Origin: Candidatus Obscuribacterales bacterium
GTDB taxonomy: Bacteria; Cyanobacteriota; Vampirovibrionia; Obscuribacterales; Obscuribacteraceae
Length of the DNA: 64,000 nucleotides
Direction of reading: 5' to 3'
Assembly: GCA_021732025.1 (NCBI GenBank)
Contig: JAKFVU010000057.1
Coordinates: 58,193-122,192, forward strand
In this document: positions 38,279 to 46,126 of the stretch, piece after piece
Numbering within the stretch: position 1 is the first letter of the stretch
Layout: each line of letters begins with the position of its first letter
Position numbers and translations under genes: made by a program
The notes under the pieces: generated by a model
The model's input: only the letters and a program-made list of their open reading frames with translations
The model's database searches: none
What the model was told of the DNA's origin: nothing

Positions 38279-39406
38279 ATGCTCAACGACAATTCTATGC
38301 TCCGCCTTGCCACTACAAAAGCAGATCAGCCGCTCTTACAAGCGGCGGTGTATGTGATCGAACGAGCAACTCATGTCAGCCTTGATTTACAAGCGGCAAG
38401 ACAACTTGCACTAAAACTACGAGAAGACAGGCTTACTCCTAAACATAATCAGCATTGGCTAGCGAGCGCTCCTGATTTTGCAAAAAGCTATTGGGCCTCT
38501 CTCGCTCTGCCAAACCAGATTCTATTTTTGACGATCTTCCACACAATTGGCTTCTGTTATTGGAGTAGTGAACCTGACGGCAAGCGCTGGACTGTGAAAT
38601 TAGATGGAGTGGTGAAATTAGCAGGAGCAGTGAAATTAGAAGCAACAGACATCTCGAAAACAAAATACTTGAGTACTCAAGTATTTTACTCCCGCGAAGA
38701 GGAGGCAGACACAAATTTCCACTATGACGGAGCCATTGCTCTACTGATAAGCATGGCTAGCAATGCCAAGTTTCTCGACTTAGAATTTTTAGCAAACTTA
38801 GATTTTGAACAATTCAAAATGCTACTAGCTGGTCAATGGAGCCAAAATATAGATTCACTTCTCTTGCTGAAGGAGCGTCATAGCCTCATAACTAGCTTGG
38901 CCAAGAAGCTCATCAGTAGCAGAGAAATAATTGAGGCAAAACTCGAAAACACTTCTGCACCAGAATTAGCACAACAATTTGCTGACGAATTACCTGGTTT
39001 TGATGACACTGCGTTTTACAAGGGCAGAAAAATCTACTTTCTAAAACGTGCACAGCTATTGGTTTCTGATATCAATCAAGTGCTGCCCATAGCAAATATT
39101 GAAGGGCTCACAGCTTTTGCTGATTATAAACTGCCGCAATTTCTACGCCACCACAATGTCATTGCTTACGAGACAGGCCTGGCAGAGCGCATTGATAAAA
39201 GCATTGAACTGCTGCCGGGCAGCGAAGAAGAAGTCGAAATACGAGCAGCAACAGTGATCGCAGTCGAACTGATCAAAGAATGTCTTGAGAAAAATGGAAT
39301 TGTAAGTAGTGCGGCACAAATCGATAGTCAACTTTGGCTCCTAGCCCAAACTTTAGACAAGAGTATGATGCAGCCCTATCACCGCTGCCGAACAGTATTT
39401 TATTAA
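38279..39406 (+). CDS. Queuosine salvage protein (DUF2419/QNG1-type N-glycosylase)
   Basis: A 375-residue homologue of the C9orf64/QNG1 family (Q_salvage), which releases queuine from queuosine 5'-phosphate. Diagnostic stretches are FYKGRKIYFLKRAQLLVSDI, LTAFADYKLPQFLRH, LLPGSEEEVEIRAATVIAVELIKE, DSQLWLLAQ and the C-terminal PYHRCRTVFY. A loop after the WTVKLDG strand is expanded by a threefold tandem repeat (38594-38647). The enzyme lets a cell reuse queuosine from tRNA turnover or the environment. No queuosine biosynthesis or transport gene lies nearby. It diverges from gltB. The recognition rests on these motifs seen by eye. Confidence 0.85.
   Translation: MLNDNSMLRLATTKADQPLLQAAVYVIERATHVSLDLQAARQLALKLREDRLTPKHNQHWLASAPDFAKSYWASLALPNQILFLTIFHTIGFCYWSSEPDGKRWTVKLDGVVKLAGAVKLEATDISKTKYLSTQVFYSREEEADTNFHYDGAIALLISMASNAKFLDLEFLANLDFEQFKMLLAGQWSQNIDSLLLLKERHSLITSLAKKLISSREIIEAKLENTSAPELAQQFADELPGFDDTAFYKGRKIYFLKRAQLLVSDINQVLPIANIEGLTAFADYKLPQFLRHHNVIAYETGLAERIDKSIELLPGSEEEVEIRAATVIAVELIKECLEKNGIVSSAAQIDSQLWLLAQTLDKSMMQPYHRCRTVFY
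38594..38647 (+). repeat. Three tandem 18-bp units inside the Q-salvage gene
   Basis: Units 38594-38611, 38612-38629 and 38630-38647 each start GTGAAATTAG and encode VKL(D/A/E)-type hexapeptides in frame. The first two units differ at about 4 positions and the third is more diverged. This looks like recent slippage or unequal crossing-over in a surface loop. Confidence 0.75.
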
Positions 39407-39646
39407 GGCAATCTTTTATGGCTCTTTAGGTAATTGTCGACAGCACAGTTACAAGCACGCTGAATGCCGCGCACACTTGCCATGGCGCAAACTATTGAAA
39501 GGAAGCATGTTGCCAACGTTGAAGTGTCCATTTACTTTGCCCTACCTTAATAGAGATCCACTGACAACATGATGCCTCAAAATGCATAAAGAAGGTGTCA
39601 ATGTTATATACGGGCGCGTAAAGAAATGGTCAAGAAGGCAAAAAGA

Positions 39647-40735
39647 CTAGTTTTCCCCGGTCTTAAAAGCTTCTGCAGCCTTAATCAGTTTGTCGATATC
39701 ATCCATCAAATCTAGACCTTTTTTGCCTGGATCAAACTTCAAAGCGCTATTGAGTAGACTCAAACGATCAGTCAAATGCTTTTCATAAGAAGCTTGGCCA
39801 AACACACGCTGCTCACACCAAGCCACTTTAGTCGCTAATCGAACTGAAGGAGCTGGTGGGGTCGCTGCATCAATAATAGCTAGGTCTGCCGCAGTCGGTT
39901 GATGACTCGGTTGGGCATTTGCAGCTGCACTTTGCGTTTGAGGGTTGTCCACGGCACTACGAGGGCGTACTCTCACGCCGCCAAAGGGGCCAAAGCCCGG
40001 GGCAAAAAACGACGGGCCGCCAGAAGCTGGCATGCCGCTGGCGGGGATACCCAGCAAAGCACTGCCCATTTTCGCCAAAAAGCTGCCACCACCAGGAGTG
40101 CCTGAACTTCCAGCATTATTGCCACCAGATTCAGCACTATCTACAGTGGTTGAAGACTGACCAAGAATCTTCTTGTGCAACTTCTTTTCTGCATAATCTT
40201 CGAGCGCATCGGTGCGGTCACCGAGAGCCAAATCAACCGAAGCTTTGCCAAAAGCCTTCACTTCCATCCGCCCAAGGCGATCGGACAAAGTATCTGATTC
40301 ATAAACCTGTTCTAGGATGGCCTGCTCTAGAGCCGTCACACGCGGGTAAGAGGCCGGAGCGCTAGCACCAGCATCGGTTTGCTCAACGCGGCCAGAAGCC
40401 CCCGCAAGCGCTTGATCACTATCATCGGCTTCCTGATATCCAGGCCCCGGAACAACCATGGGCTTGTGCAAAGTTGTTTCGACATAGGTTTGCAAATTAT
40501 CGGTGCGATCGCTCAAATCAGCTTTGTCAGACGACTTGCCGAAAGCTTTTACTTCCATTCGCGCCAAACGGCTGGGCAAATCTCCGCCATACGACTTGCC
40601 TAGGATAGCGCTCTCCATGGCCGTAATACGTGGGTAGTTATCGAGAGTACTGCTGTCCTGCCCCTGACCCGCCGGCAGGCTGAGACAGAGGGAGAGAGAG
40701 AGCATCAATAGGGTCGCTGCGTTTTTATAAAGCAT
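39647..40735 (-). CDS. Exported protein with three RMEVKAFGK-type repeats
   Basis: A 362-residue protein with a signal peptide (TLLMLSLSLCLSLPAGQG). Two close repeats span about residues 34-91 and 130-188, each YPR(I/V)TA(M/L)E.AIL....Y...L..RL.RMEVKAFGK followed by L.DRTD.L..Y.E. A third, degenerate copy lies at 302-335 (CEQRVFGQASYEKHLTDRLSLL). Between them are Ser/Gly/Pro-rich linkers, one with GPSFFAPGFGPFGG. The repeat alternates an amphipathic helix, a FGK turn and a second helix, like a short helical hairpin. I know of no function; similar RLxxLExxVFG repeats occur in cyanobacterial exported proteins. The gene stands divergent from the TPR/BamE-like gene. Confidence 0.72.
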   Translation of the reverse strand: MLYKNAATLLMLSLSLCLSLPAGQGQDSSTLDNYPRITAMESAILGKSYGGDLPSRLARMEVKAFGKSSDKADLSDRTDNLQTYVETTLHKPMVVPGPGYQEADDSDQALAGASGRVEQTDAGASAPASYPRVTALEQAILEQVYESDTLSDRLGRMEVKAFGKASVDLALGDRTDALEDYAEKKLHKKILGQSSTTVDSAESGGNNAGSSGTPGGGSFLAKMGSALLGIPASGMPASGGPSFFAPGFGPFGGVRVRPRSAVDNPQTQSAAANAQPSHQPTAADLAIIDAATPPAPSVRLATKVAWCEQRVFGQASYEKHLTDRLSLLNSALKFDPGKKGLDLMDDIDKLIKAAEAFKTGEN

Positions 40736-42017
40736 GGCCCCATTATGGCATCAGACTCTAATCAAAGCCTTGACTCTATCTCACCTGTTAAAATCATCCA
40801 CACAGGCGCGCTCAGGCAAAAGCAAGGCAGAGGCAGAAAAAAAATTGCGGCAATCACCAAGACTGACATTTAGCTGGCCCAAAGTAGCAAGCGCTATAAC
40901 AATTGCCACAAGTCTCTCGCTATTTGTTGGCTGCGCTTCAGCCCAAAATATGCAAGAAAAAGAAGTGCAATCCCTTAGAAAGTTAGCTCTCAAAAAAGAA
41001 AGTAGCGGTGACATTGCTAGCACCGTCGCTCTTGAAGAGCGCGCCTTTAAAATCGAAGAACAACTCGAAGGAAAGCACTATTACAACAAAGAAGGCGATC
41101 TTTACCGCCTCAGAGAATTATTTATCAAAACTGGCGATTACGCATCGGCCGAGAAATACTGCCGTCGGCTGATCGCCTTGTCGGAAGACATTTATGGAAT
41201 CAACAGTTCTAATGTTGCCGACGGCCTAGATTCACTTGCGGGCATTCTCAAACGGGTTGGTCGCATCGCCGAAGCCAAAGCCGCTGAATCAAAGGCTCAA
41301 GCAATAGAAGAGGGAAATCTCAACGGAGATATTACGGCAAAAAAGAAGCCGATTTTTAAGCCCGCCAACCCCCAAGCGGTCGATATAGTTTTGCATCCAG
41401 TTTTGAACTCTAGGGCAGGTCACGGCCTTGAAGGCAAACAACTTAACAGTAAAGTATTCAAAGACTTGAGCGCTCTTACCCGGGTGGCCAATGTCAATCA
41501 TCGCAGTACATGGACAACTTATTTTCGCGCTGCCGAAGAAGAAGCGGCACAGCAATTTTGTCGACTGGCCAAAGGAATGACTAAGGCACAAGTTGAGGCC
41601 TATGCCGGAGCACCGCGCTTTCGTGGAGGCAAAATAGACTGCTGGAAGTGCACACCGGGTGATGATATCTGGCTCTATGGATTTGGCGAAAGAAGCGTAC
41701 CGGTTAGCCTAGTTTTTCGTGGGGACGTTTGCGTCGAGGCTAAGCGACATAGCGACGACCTCGACCGCGAGTATCAAGTGTGGCGCGCTGATCAATTTAT
41801 CAAATTTGCCAAAGGAAAAACCACAGCACAGATCATTGCCTATGCTGGCCAACCATCACAGTCTCAGTTGAACGGTGTGCTCTCCCCTGTCAACTCGTTA
41901 AGCGGCAAAAAACTAGACTTTGTCATGGGATCTCACACCCTTGTTGGCCTGTACATGCGCAAGGGCATTTGCATTGCCGCGCACAAATATCTGATTGGTC
42001 GACAAGAATTTCTTTGA
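40734..42017 (+). CDS. Exported TPR protein with two BamE/SmpA-like modules
   Basis: About 427 residues if started at ATG 40734, but that codon overlaps the divergent start by 2 bp and has no ribosome site. An in-frame TTG at 40845 with GAGG 11 nt upstream is a real alternative and would put the hydrophobic segment (ASAITIATSLSLFVGCASA) nearer the N-terminus. LFVGC is lipobox-like. A short TPR region (about 85-195) follows. Then come two copies of a BamE/SmpA-like motif: GMTKAQVEAYAGAPRF with WLYGF and VSLVFRGDVCV (about 280-342), and GKTTAQIIAYAGQPSQ with GLYMRKGICI (about 360-420). A CWKC motif sits in the first. Likely an outer-envelope lipoprotein; exact role unknown. Confidence 0.72.
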   Translation: MAPLWHQTLIKALTLSHLLKSSTQARSGKSKAEAEKKLRQSPRLTFSWPKVASAITIATSLSLFVGCASAQNMQEKEVQSLRKLALKKESSGDIASTVALEERAFKIEEQLEGKHYYNKEGDLYRLRELFIKTGDYASAEKYCRRLIALSEDIYGINSSNVADGLDSLAGILKRVGRIAEAKAAESKAQAIEEGNLNGDITAKKKPIFKPANPQAVDIVLHPVLNSRAGHGLEGKQLNSKVFKDLSALTRVANVNHRSTWTTYFRAAEEEAAQQFCRLAKGMTKAQVEAYAGAPRFRGGKIDCWKCTPGDDIWLYGFGERSVPVSLVFRGDVCVEAKRHSDDLDREYQVWRADQFIKFAKGKTTAQIIAYAGQPSQSQLNGVLSPVNSLSGKKLDFVMGSHTLVGLYMRKGICIAAHKYLIGRQEFL

Positions 42018-42048
42018 TGGCCGACTAATTGACCTAAGCTGATGTGAC

Positions 42049-43758
42049 TTATGCCGGTTTGCCCCAGAGCCAACCTTGACCAAATGGCACACCCATTTCG
42101 ACCAGTAATTCTAGTTCTTCGCGACACTCGATGCCTTCGGCAACAAGCTCGGCACCGAGCGAATTGACGACTTTAACCAAGCGCTTCAAAAGTCTGGCCT
42201 TAGCAGGTTCTTCTGAAATTCCCGAGACATACTTACGATCGATTTTAACGATGTCTGGCTCTAGAATAATCAAACTTTCAAGCGAGCTACGACCAAAGCC
42301 AACGTCGTCCACTGCCACAAGTAAGCCACGTTCTTTAAGGGCCTGGACATGATCGCGGAGATAAGCAGGGTCACCAATGAACTGCTGCTCACTGATTTCA
42401 ATAACATAGTTGCCATCAGTTTTATTAGATGGAAACAGCGTCATCAACCTCTCAATGGGCGTGTCCATAATGGTTGAAGGGAAGAGGTTTACGTGGAAGC
42501 GGGCCGTTTGATCAAACTTAGGATCAGGGCATGCTGCCAAACAGGTTTTCAAACAACGTAGGTCGACTATTGTGAGCAAGTTGTGCTCGACCGATACGCG
42601 GAAGAGATCATCAGGCATCTCGAAAGCACCAGCGGGACCACGACTTAGTATTTCGTAGGCCACCACTTTCTCATCGCTAAGGTGGAAGATTGGCATTGAT
42701 ACTGCGCGGAAGCAATCACCACGGCGCAACTTCTCTGTCAATTCTTCAAGAGCAGCTTTATCAGGTGATTGACCAGCGCCGGCCTGCTTGTGCTTCTCAC
42801 CAGAGGACACGCGGTTCTTACCGAGCATCTTCGACTCGCGCACAGCCAGTCTAGCTAAAGACAGCACTTCTTCTATTGAGCAAAATTCATAGGGCAAGGC
42901 CAATACGCCTAAACTGGCAGTGACGCGCACTGTCTCAGAGGCCAATCTCAAAGGGCTTTCGGCTACAGCCAAACGAATCTTCTCTGCTACCAACATGCCT
43001 TCGGCAAAGCGGGTATCGGGCAAAATCAGCAAGAATTCATCGCCACCAAGACGAGCCAAGTGATCGGTCGGCCGGACCGTCTCTCTCACACGGTCAGCTA
43101 TTTCATGAAGAACAACGTCGCCAACTGCATGGCCAAACTGTTGATTGATGCGATCAAAGTCGTCGCAGTCAATGAGGACTGTGACAAGATTCCAACCGCC
43201 ACGCTGAGCGCGAACATACTCTGCTTCTAAAGCCTTTTCTAGACCAGCTCGGCTGAGCGCTTTAGTAGCAGCATCGATATTAGCAATGGTATCTAATTGT
43301 TGATTGGCTTCAAGTACTTTCTTATTGGCTTCATGCAATTGGTCTTCAAGTTGCTTCACCTGCATAGCATGGCGAATAGACTGCAAGAGCACTCGAGCAT
43401 CAACTTCATCTTTAACTAAAAACTCACGAGCACCAGTGCCCATCGATTGCGTGGCGATATCGTCTTTGCTGCTATTGCCAACCACCACCACCGGCACACT
43501 AGCGTCTTGCGCTCTCAGCTGCCTAAATTTATCTGCGCCATCATTGCCCGCGCCATCTTTCGAGCAGTCGAGCAAAACGACATCGACCCCGCCTTCGCCC
43601 AAGCGCTTCAAGCCTTTAGCGATATTTTCTGTAAATTCCATGGAGATTTCCATGGAGGCATCGGGCCCCGAAACTTTCTTGAGCACATCCTTAAGGGCGA
43701 ACGCGCCCCCGGCTGTGTCTTCAATTAGCAATACTTTGGTCTTCCTGGCTTCCATCAT
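42049..43758 (-). CDS. Response regulator with GGDEF and EAL domains
   Basis: A 569-residue c-di-GMP turnover protein. REC domain (about 5-130) with phospho-acceptor Asp64 in VVLLDCS and Lys116-type FLVKD. A coiled linker (about 132-158) leads to GGDEF (about 165-320) with intact GGDEF at 238-242 and an inhibitory-site RPTD at 229-232, exactly five residues upstream. EAL (about 345-569) has Glu369 (YEIL), Asn424, Glu454, Asp484/Asp485 (DDVGFG), Lys505 and Glu541 (AEGIE), so both the cyclase and the phosphodiesterase sites look usable. No histidine kinase is adjacent. REC phosphorylation probably tips the balance between synthesis and breakdown. Confidence 0.93.
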   Translation of the reverse strand: MMEARKTKVLLIEDTAGGAFALKDVLKKVSGPDASMEISMEFTENIAKGLKRLGEGGVDVVLLDCSKDGAGNDGADKFRQLRAQDASVPVVVVGNSSKDDIATQSMGTGAREFLVKDEVDARVLLQSIRHAMQVKQLEDQLHEANKKVLEANQQLDTIANIDAATKALSRAGLEKALEAEYVRAQRGGWNLVTVLIDCDDFDRINQQFGHAVGDVVLHEIADRVRETVRPTDHLARLGGDEFLLILPDTRFAEGMLVAEKIRLAVAESPLRLASETVRVTASLGVLALPYEFCSIEEVLSLARLAVRESKMLGKNRVSSGEKHKQAGAGQSPDKAALEELTEKLRRGDCFRAVSMPIFHLSDEKVVAYEILSRGPAGAFEMPDDLFRVSVEHNLLTIVDLRCLKTCLAACPDPKFDQTARFHVNLFPSTIMDTPIERLMTLFPSNKTDGNYVIEISEQQFIGDPAYLRDHVQALKERGLLVAVDDVGFGRSSLESLIILEPDIVKIDRKYVSGISEEPAKARLLKRLVKVVNSLGAELVAEGIECREELELLVEMGVPFGQGWLWGKPA

Positions 43759-44116
43759 TTCACCGAACTATCTGGGATTCCTATCCACGCCCGAGAACGA
43801 TTTTTCAAGAGCGAGAACCTCCTAATTTAACATCGATTTCATTTTTAGACAGCGTTCCCAAAGTTAGACAACATTCTTACGCCCGCTAGTTCTAGTACCT
43901 ACTGAAGCGATTGACAAGGCGCTTGCCAAGCATTCGAACAAGTATTGTTTTGGTTGTTTTCTCTAAGAAGCGCTCTCATAGGGAGATTTGACCTTAGTAA
44001 AACCTGGTTTCAACAGGTCGAGGAGATATCTCTTTATGTATTGTGCCCGGCCAAGAAGATATTTAGCGATTTATCTAACAGCAAAAAAACTTCTCGAGAA
44101 TCTTAGTTAGAGCATT
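43759..44116. other. Intergenic region without a gene
   Basis: No credible open frame. It must hold the promoter of the minus-strand c-di-GMP gene. A weak inverted repeat ACCTG-GTTTCAA-CAGGT near 44003-44019 and an isolated TTGACA near 43910 were seen but no matching -10. The right edge carries the 11-bp repeat array, listed separately. Confidence 0.5.
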
Positions 44117-44175
44117 TCAGTCTAGTATCAGTCTTATCTTAGTCTTGTATTTGTCTAGGACTTGTCTAGTAGTAT
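44117..44175 (+). promoter_or_regulatory. Five 11-bp direct repeats followed by a -10 (Pho-box-like array)
   Basis: GTCT recurs at 44120, 44131, 44142, 44153 and 44164, exactly every 11 bp. The full units (44117-44171) follow the consensus TTWGTCTWGTA. A TAGTAT hexamer at 44170-44175 follows directly, placing the array over the -35 position. 11-bp direct repeats in this position are how PhoB/OmpR-family activators bind (E. coli Pho box: 7-bp repeats with 4-bp spacers; cyanobacterial SphR similar). The start point would be near 44182, about 64 nt before the flippase-like gene. Confidence 0.6.
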
Positions 44176-44245
44176 GGGGTGTTTCTAAGCTCAGCTCTAT
44201 CTTCGAGAGATTGATCTTCCGCATTTAGAGCTTTGTATCCCCTAG

Positions 44246-45313
44246 ATGCCCCATTCAACAGCACCTCAAACTAGCAAACCCAAACAGAGATTTATGCAGG
44301 AATCAGTCGCCAAAAATTCTCAGGCTAAGAACCTCCTAAAACAGGTCCTAGCAGCGATCTTCGCCATCGTTCTTCTATGGTTCGCATTCAAGGACACCAA
44401 CCTAGCAGAACTTTTGAAGTACTCGCAGAACATCAAACCCTTACCCGTTCTCCTAATCTTCGTTTCGGGCATCTTCGGTACCTTCTTACGTTCCTATCGC
44501 TGGACAATCTTGCTGCGGCCATTGTCTGATAAAAAAATCAGTCAATACAATTCATTCTATGCCGTAATGATCGGCTACGCCGTCAACGTTGTCATCCCGC
44601 GTGGTGGCGAAGTAGTAAGGCTGTTATCAATTTGCAAATCTGAGAATCTGCCCTGGGCCGGAGTCTTGTCGACCATGCTCATTGACCGTATGCTCGATAT
44701 TGCTTTGCTAGTAACGCTTATCGGTGCCACACTAACAATTCTGCCACCAGAACTTTTGGCATCGATGCCCTGGCTCAAGCCTGGCGGTTTAACGCTCTTA
44801 GCCGGTGTGGTGGTCGGACTAATAGTCTTGCCACTTGTGGGTACCATTCTCAAGAAACTGCTCAGTCTAGATATAGCGAAGAAGAGACTGCCTGAGAAAT
44901 TGAGAGAGAAGTTCACTGAGCTAGCAGGGCAATTCGACACCGGAACACAAGCGCTTAAGAGCCCCATTCAGTATCCTTACATAGCCTTTTTAAGCGTAGC
45001 CATTTGGTCTACCTATTGGTTCAACTTTTATCAAATGGTTTATGCCTTTGGCCTAGAAGAAAAAATAGACGCAGTTAAGTGCCTGATAATTTTCACCATT
45101 GGCTCAGCCGGCGTTCTCGTACCAACTCCTGGTTCAGTCGGTACTTTCCACCTCTTGGTCAAAGAAGCCACTGTAATGACTGCTCACATTCCGCCAGATC
45201 AGGCTCTTGCCTTTGCCACCGTTTTGCACTTCCTTACTTTCATTGTAATCTGTTGTATTCCAGCAGCGGTACTGTTCTTCTACAACCGCTTCTTGGCAAA
45301 AAAAGAAATCTAG
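44246..45313 (+). CDS. Flippase-like membrane protein (LPG synthase TM/UPF0104 family)
   Basis: A 355-residue polytopic protein with about eight membrane helices, of the lysylphosphatidylglycerol-synthetase transmembrane/AglD family. Family-like features are LRSYRWTILLRPL, the conserved NVVIPRGGEVVRL (usually PaRaGEvvR), LIDRMLDIALL and VPTPGSVGTFHLL near the end. Members are proposed to flip or modify polyprenyl- or phospholipids; no aminoacyl-transferase domain is attached here, so transport alone is the safer call. ATG 44246 has no clear ribosome site; ATG 44294 is an alternative. It follows the 11-bp repeat promoter and precedes a methyltransferase gene by 33 bp. Confidence 0.85.
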   Translation: MPHSTAPQTSKPKQRFMQESVAKNSQAKNLLKQVLAAIFAIVLLWFAFKDTNLAELLKYSQNIKPLPVLLIFVSGIFGTFLRSYRWTILLRPLSDKKISQYNSFYAVMIGYAVNVVIPRGGEVVRLLSICKSENLPWAGVLSTMLIDRMLDIALLVTLIGATLTILPPELLASMPWLKPGGLTLLAGVVVGLIVLPLVGTILKKLLSLDIAKKRLPEKLREKFTELAGQFDTGTQALKSPIQYPYIAFLSVAIWSTYWFNFYQMVYAFGLEEKIDAVKCLIIFTIGSAGVLVPTPGSVGTFHLLVKEATVMTAHIPPDQALAFATVLHFLTFIVICCIPAAVLFFYNRFLAKKEI

Positions 45314-45346
45314 TCTCGCGCTTTATATAGATAACAGGATACAGAA

Positions 45347-46126
45347 ATGGAAACCCCGCTCAGCTTCGCCGCCCGAATCACCTCCAGCTTTGCCCTCGGA
45401 TGCCTCAAACCAAAGTCTACGGTGCTGGATGTGGGCAGCGGCGATGGAGCAATCGCAGCATCAATGAAGAAGGGTGGTCTGCAGGTTACAGCTATTGATC
45501 AAAATCCAAGTGCCGTAGAAAAAACAAAGGCGTTAGGAGTAGATTGCTTCAACACCAAGTTTGAAGAGTTTGAACACGAGCCCTTCGATGCCATTATTTG
45601 CAGTCGTTCGCTACACCACATGCAACCATTAGACGTGGCCATTTCTTCGGCCAATCGCTTACTCAAGCCCGGTGGTTTGCTCCTTATAGAAGAATTTGGC
45701 TATGAACGCGTCGATCAAAAAACAGCAATTTGGCTCTTCAACTTGGCACAACTGGTGGCAGCCGAAAGAAACAAAGACTCTAAAGACACTAAGCACTGTC
45801 ATAACTGGCTCATTGCCGAGAGGCGCGAGAGCAATACCCTAGGCCCCGGTCACGAACAATCAGAAGCAATAACAATTTGGCGTCGGCATCACGAAATCGA
45901 GCACCACGTCAGCTCTTTCGAGCGCGTCAAGAACGCTCTTTTAGACCAATTTGAGATCATAGAAGAGCGCAACGTCCCGTATCTCTTTCACTATCTTTGC
46001 GATCTTTTGCCTGCCACTAAATCTGGTGCCGACCGGGCCAGCTTAATCTACAATTGGGAAAAAGAGCAGGCTCAAGTAGGTGGTATAGAAATGTGCGGAG
46101 TGCGCGTTATTGCCATTAAGGCCTAA
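45347..46126 (+). CDS. Class I SAM-dependent methyltransferase
   Basis: A 259-residue Rossmann methyltransferase of the small-molecule type. Motif I is LDVGSGDGAIAAS, motif II TAIDQNPSAV, motif IV DAIICSRSLHHM, then LLKPGGLLLIEEFGYER. The C-terminal half (about 135-259) is specific and His/Arg-rich, probably substrate-binding. It is the second gene after the repeat-array promoter, following the flippase-like gene, so a lipid or lipid-linked acceptor is an inference worth testing. It ends in a 4-bp overlap with the convergent hydrolase gene. Confidence 0.88.
   Translation: METPLSFAARITSSFALGCLKPKSTVLDVGSGDGAIAASMKKGGLQVTAIDQNPSAVEKTKALGVDCFNTKFEEFEHEPFDAIICSRSLHHMQPLDVAISSANRLLKPGGLLLIEEFGYERVDQKTAIWLFNLAQLVAAERNKDSKDTKHCHNWLIAERRESNTLGPGHEQSEAITIWRRHHEIEHHVSSFERVKNALLDQFEIIEERNVPYLFHYLCDLLPATKSGADRASLIYNWEKEQAQVGGIEMCGVRVIAIKA

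Noticed and set aside
44117..44171. Regularly spaced repeats that could suggest a CRISPR-like array
   Set aside because: The period is 11 bp with no unique spacers, far below CRISPR size; a promoter-binding array explains it better.
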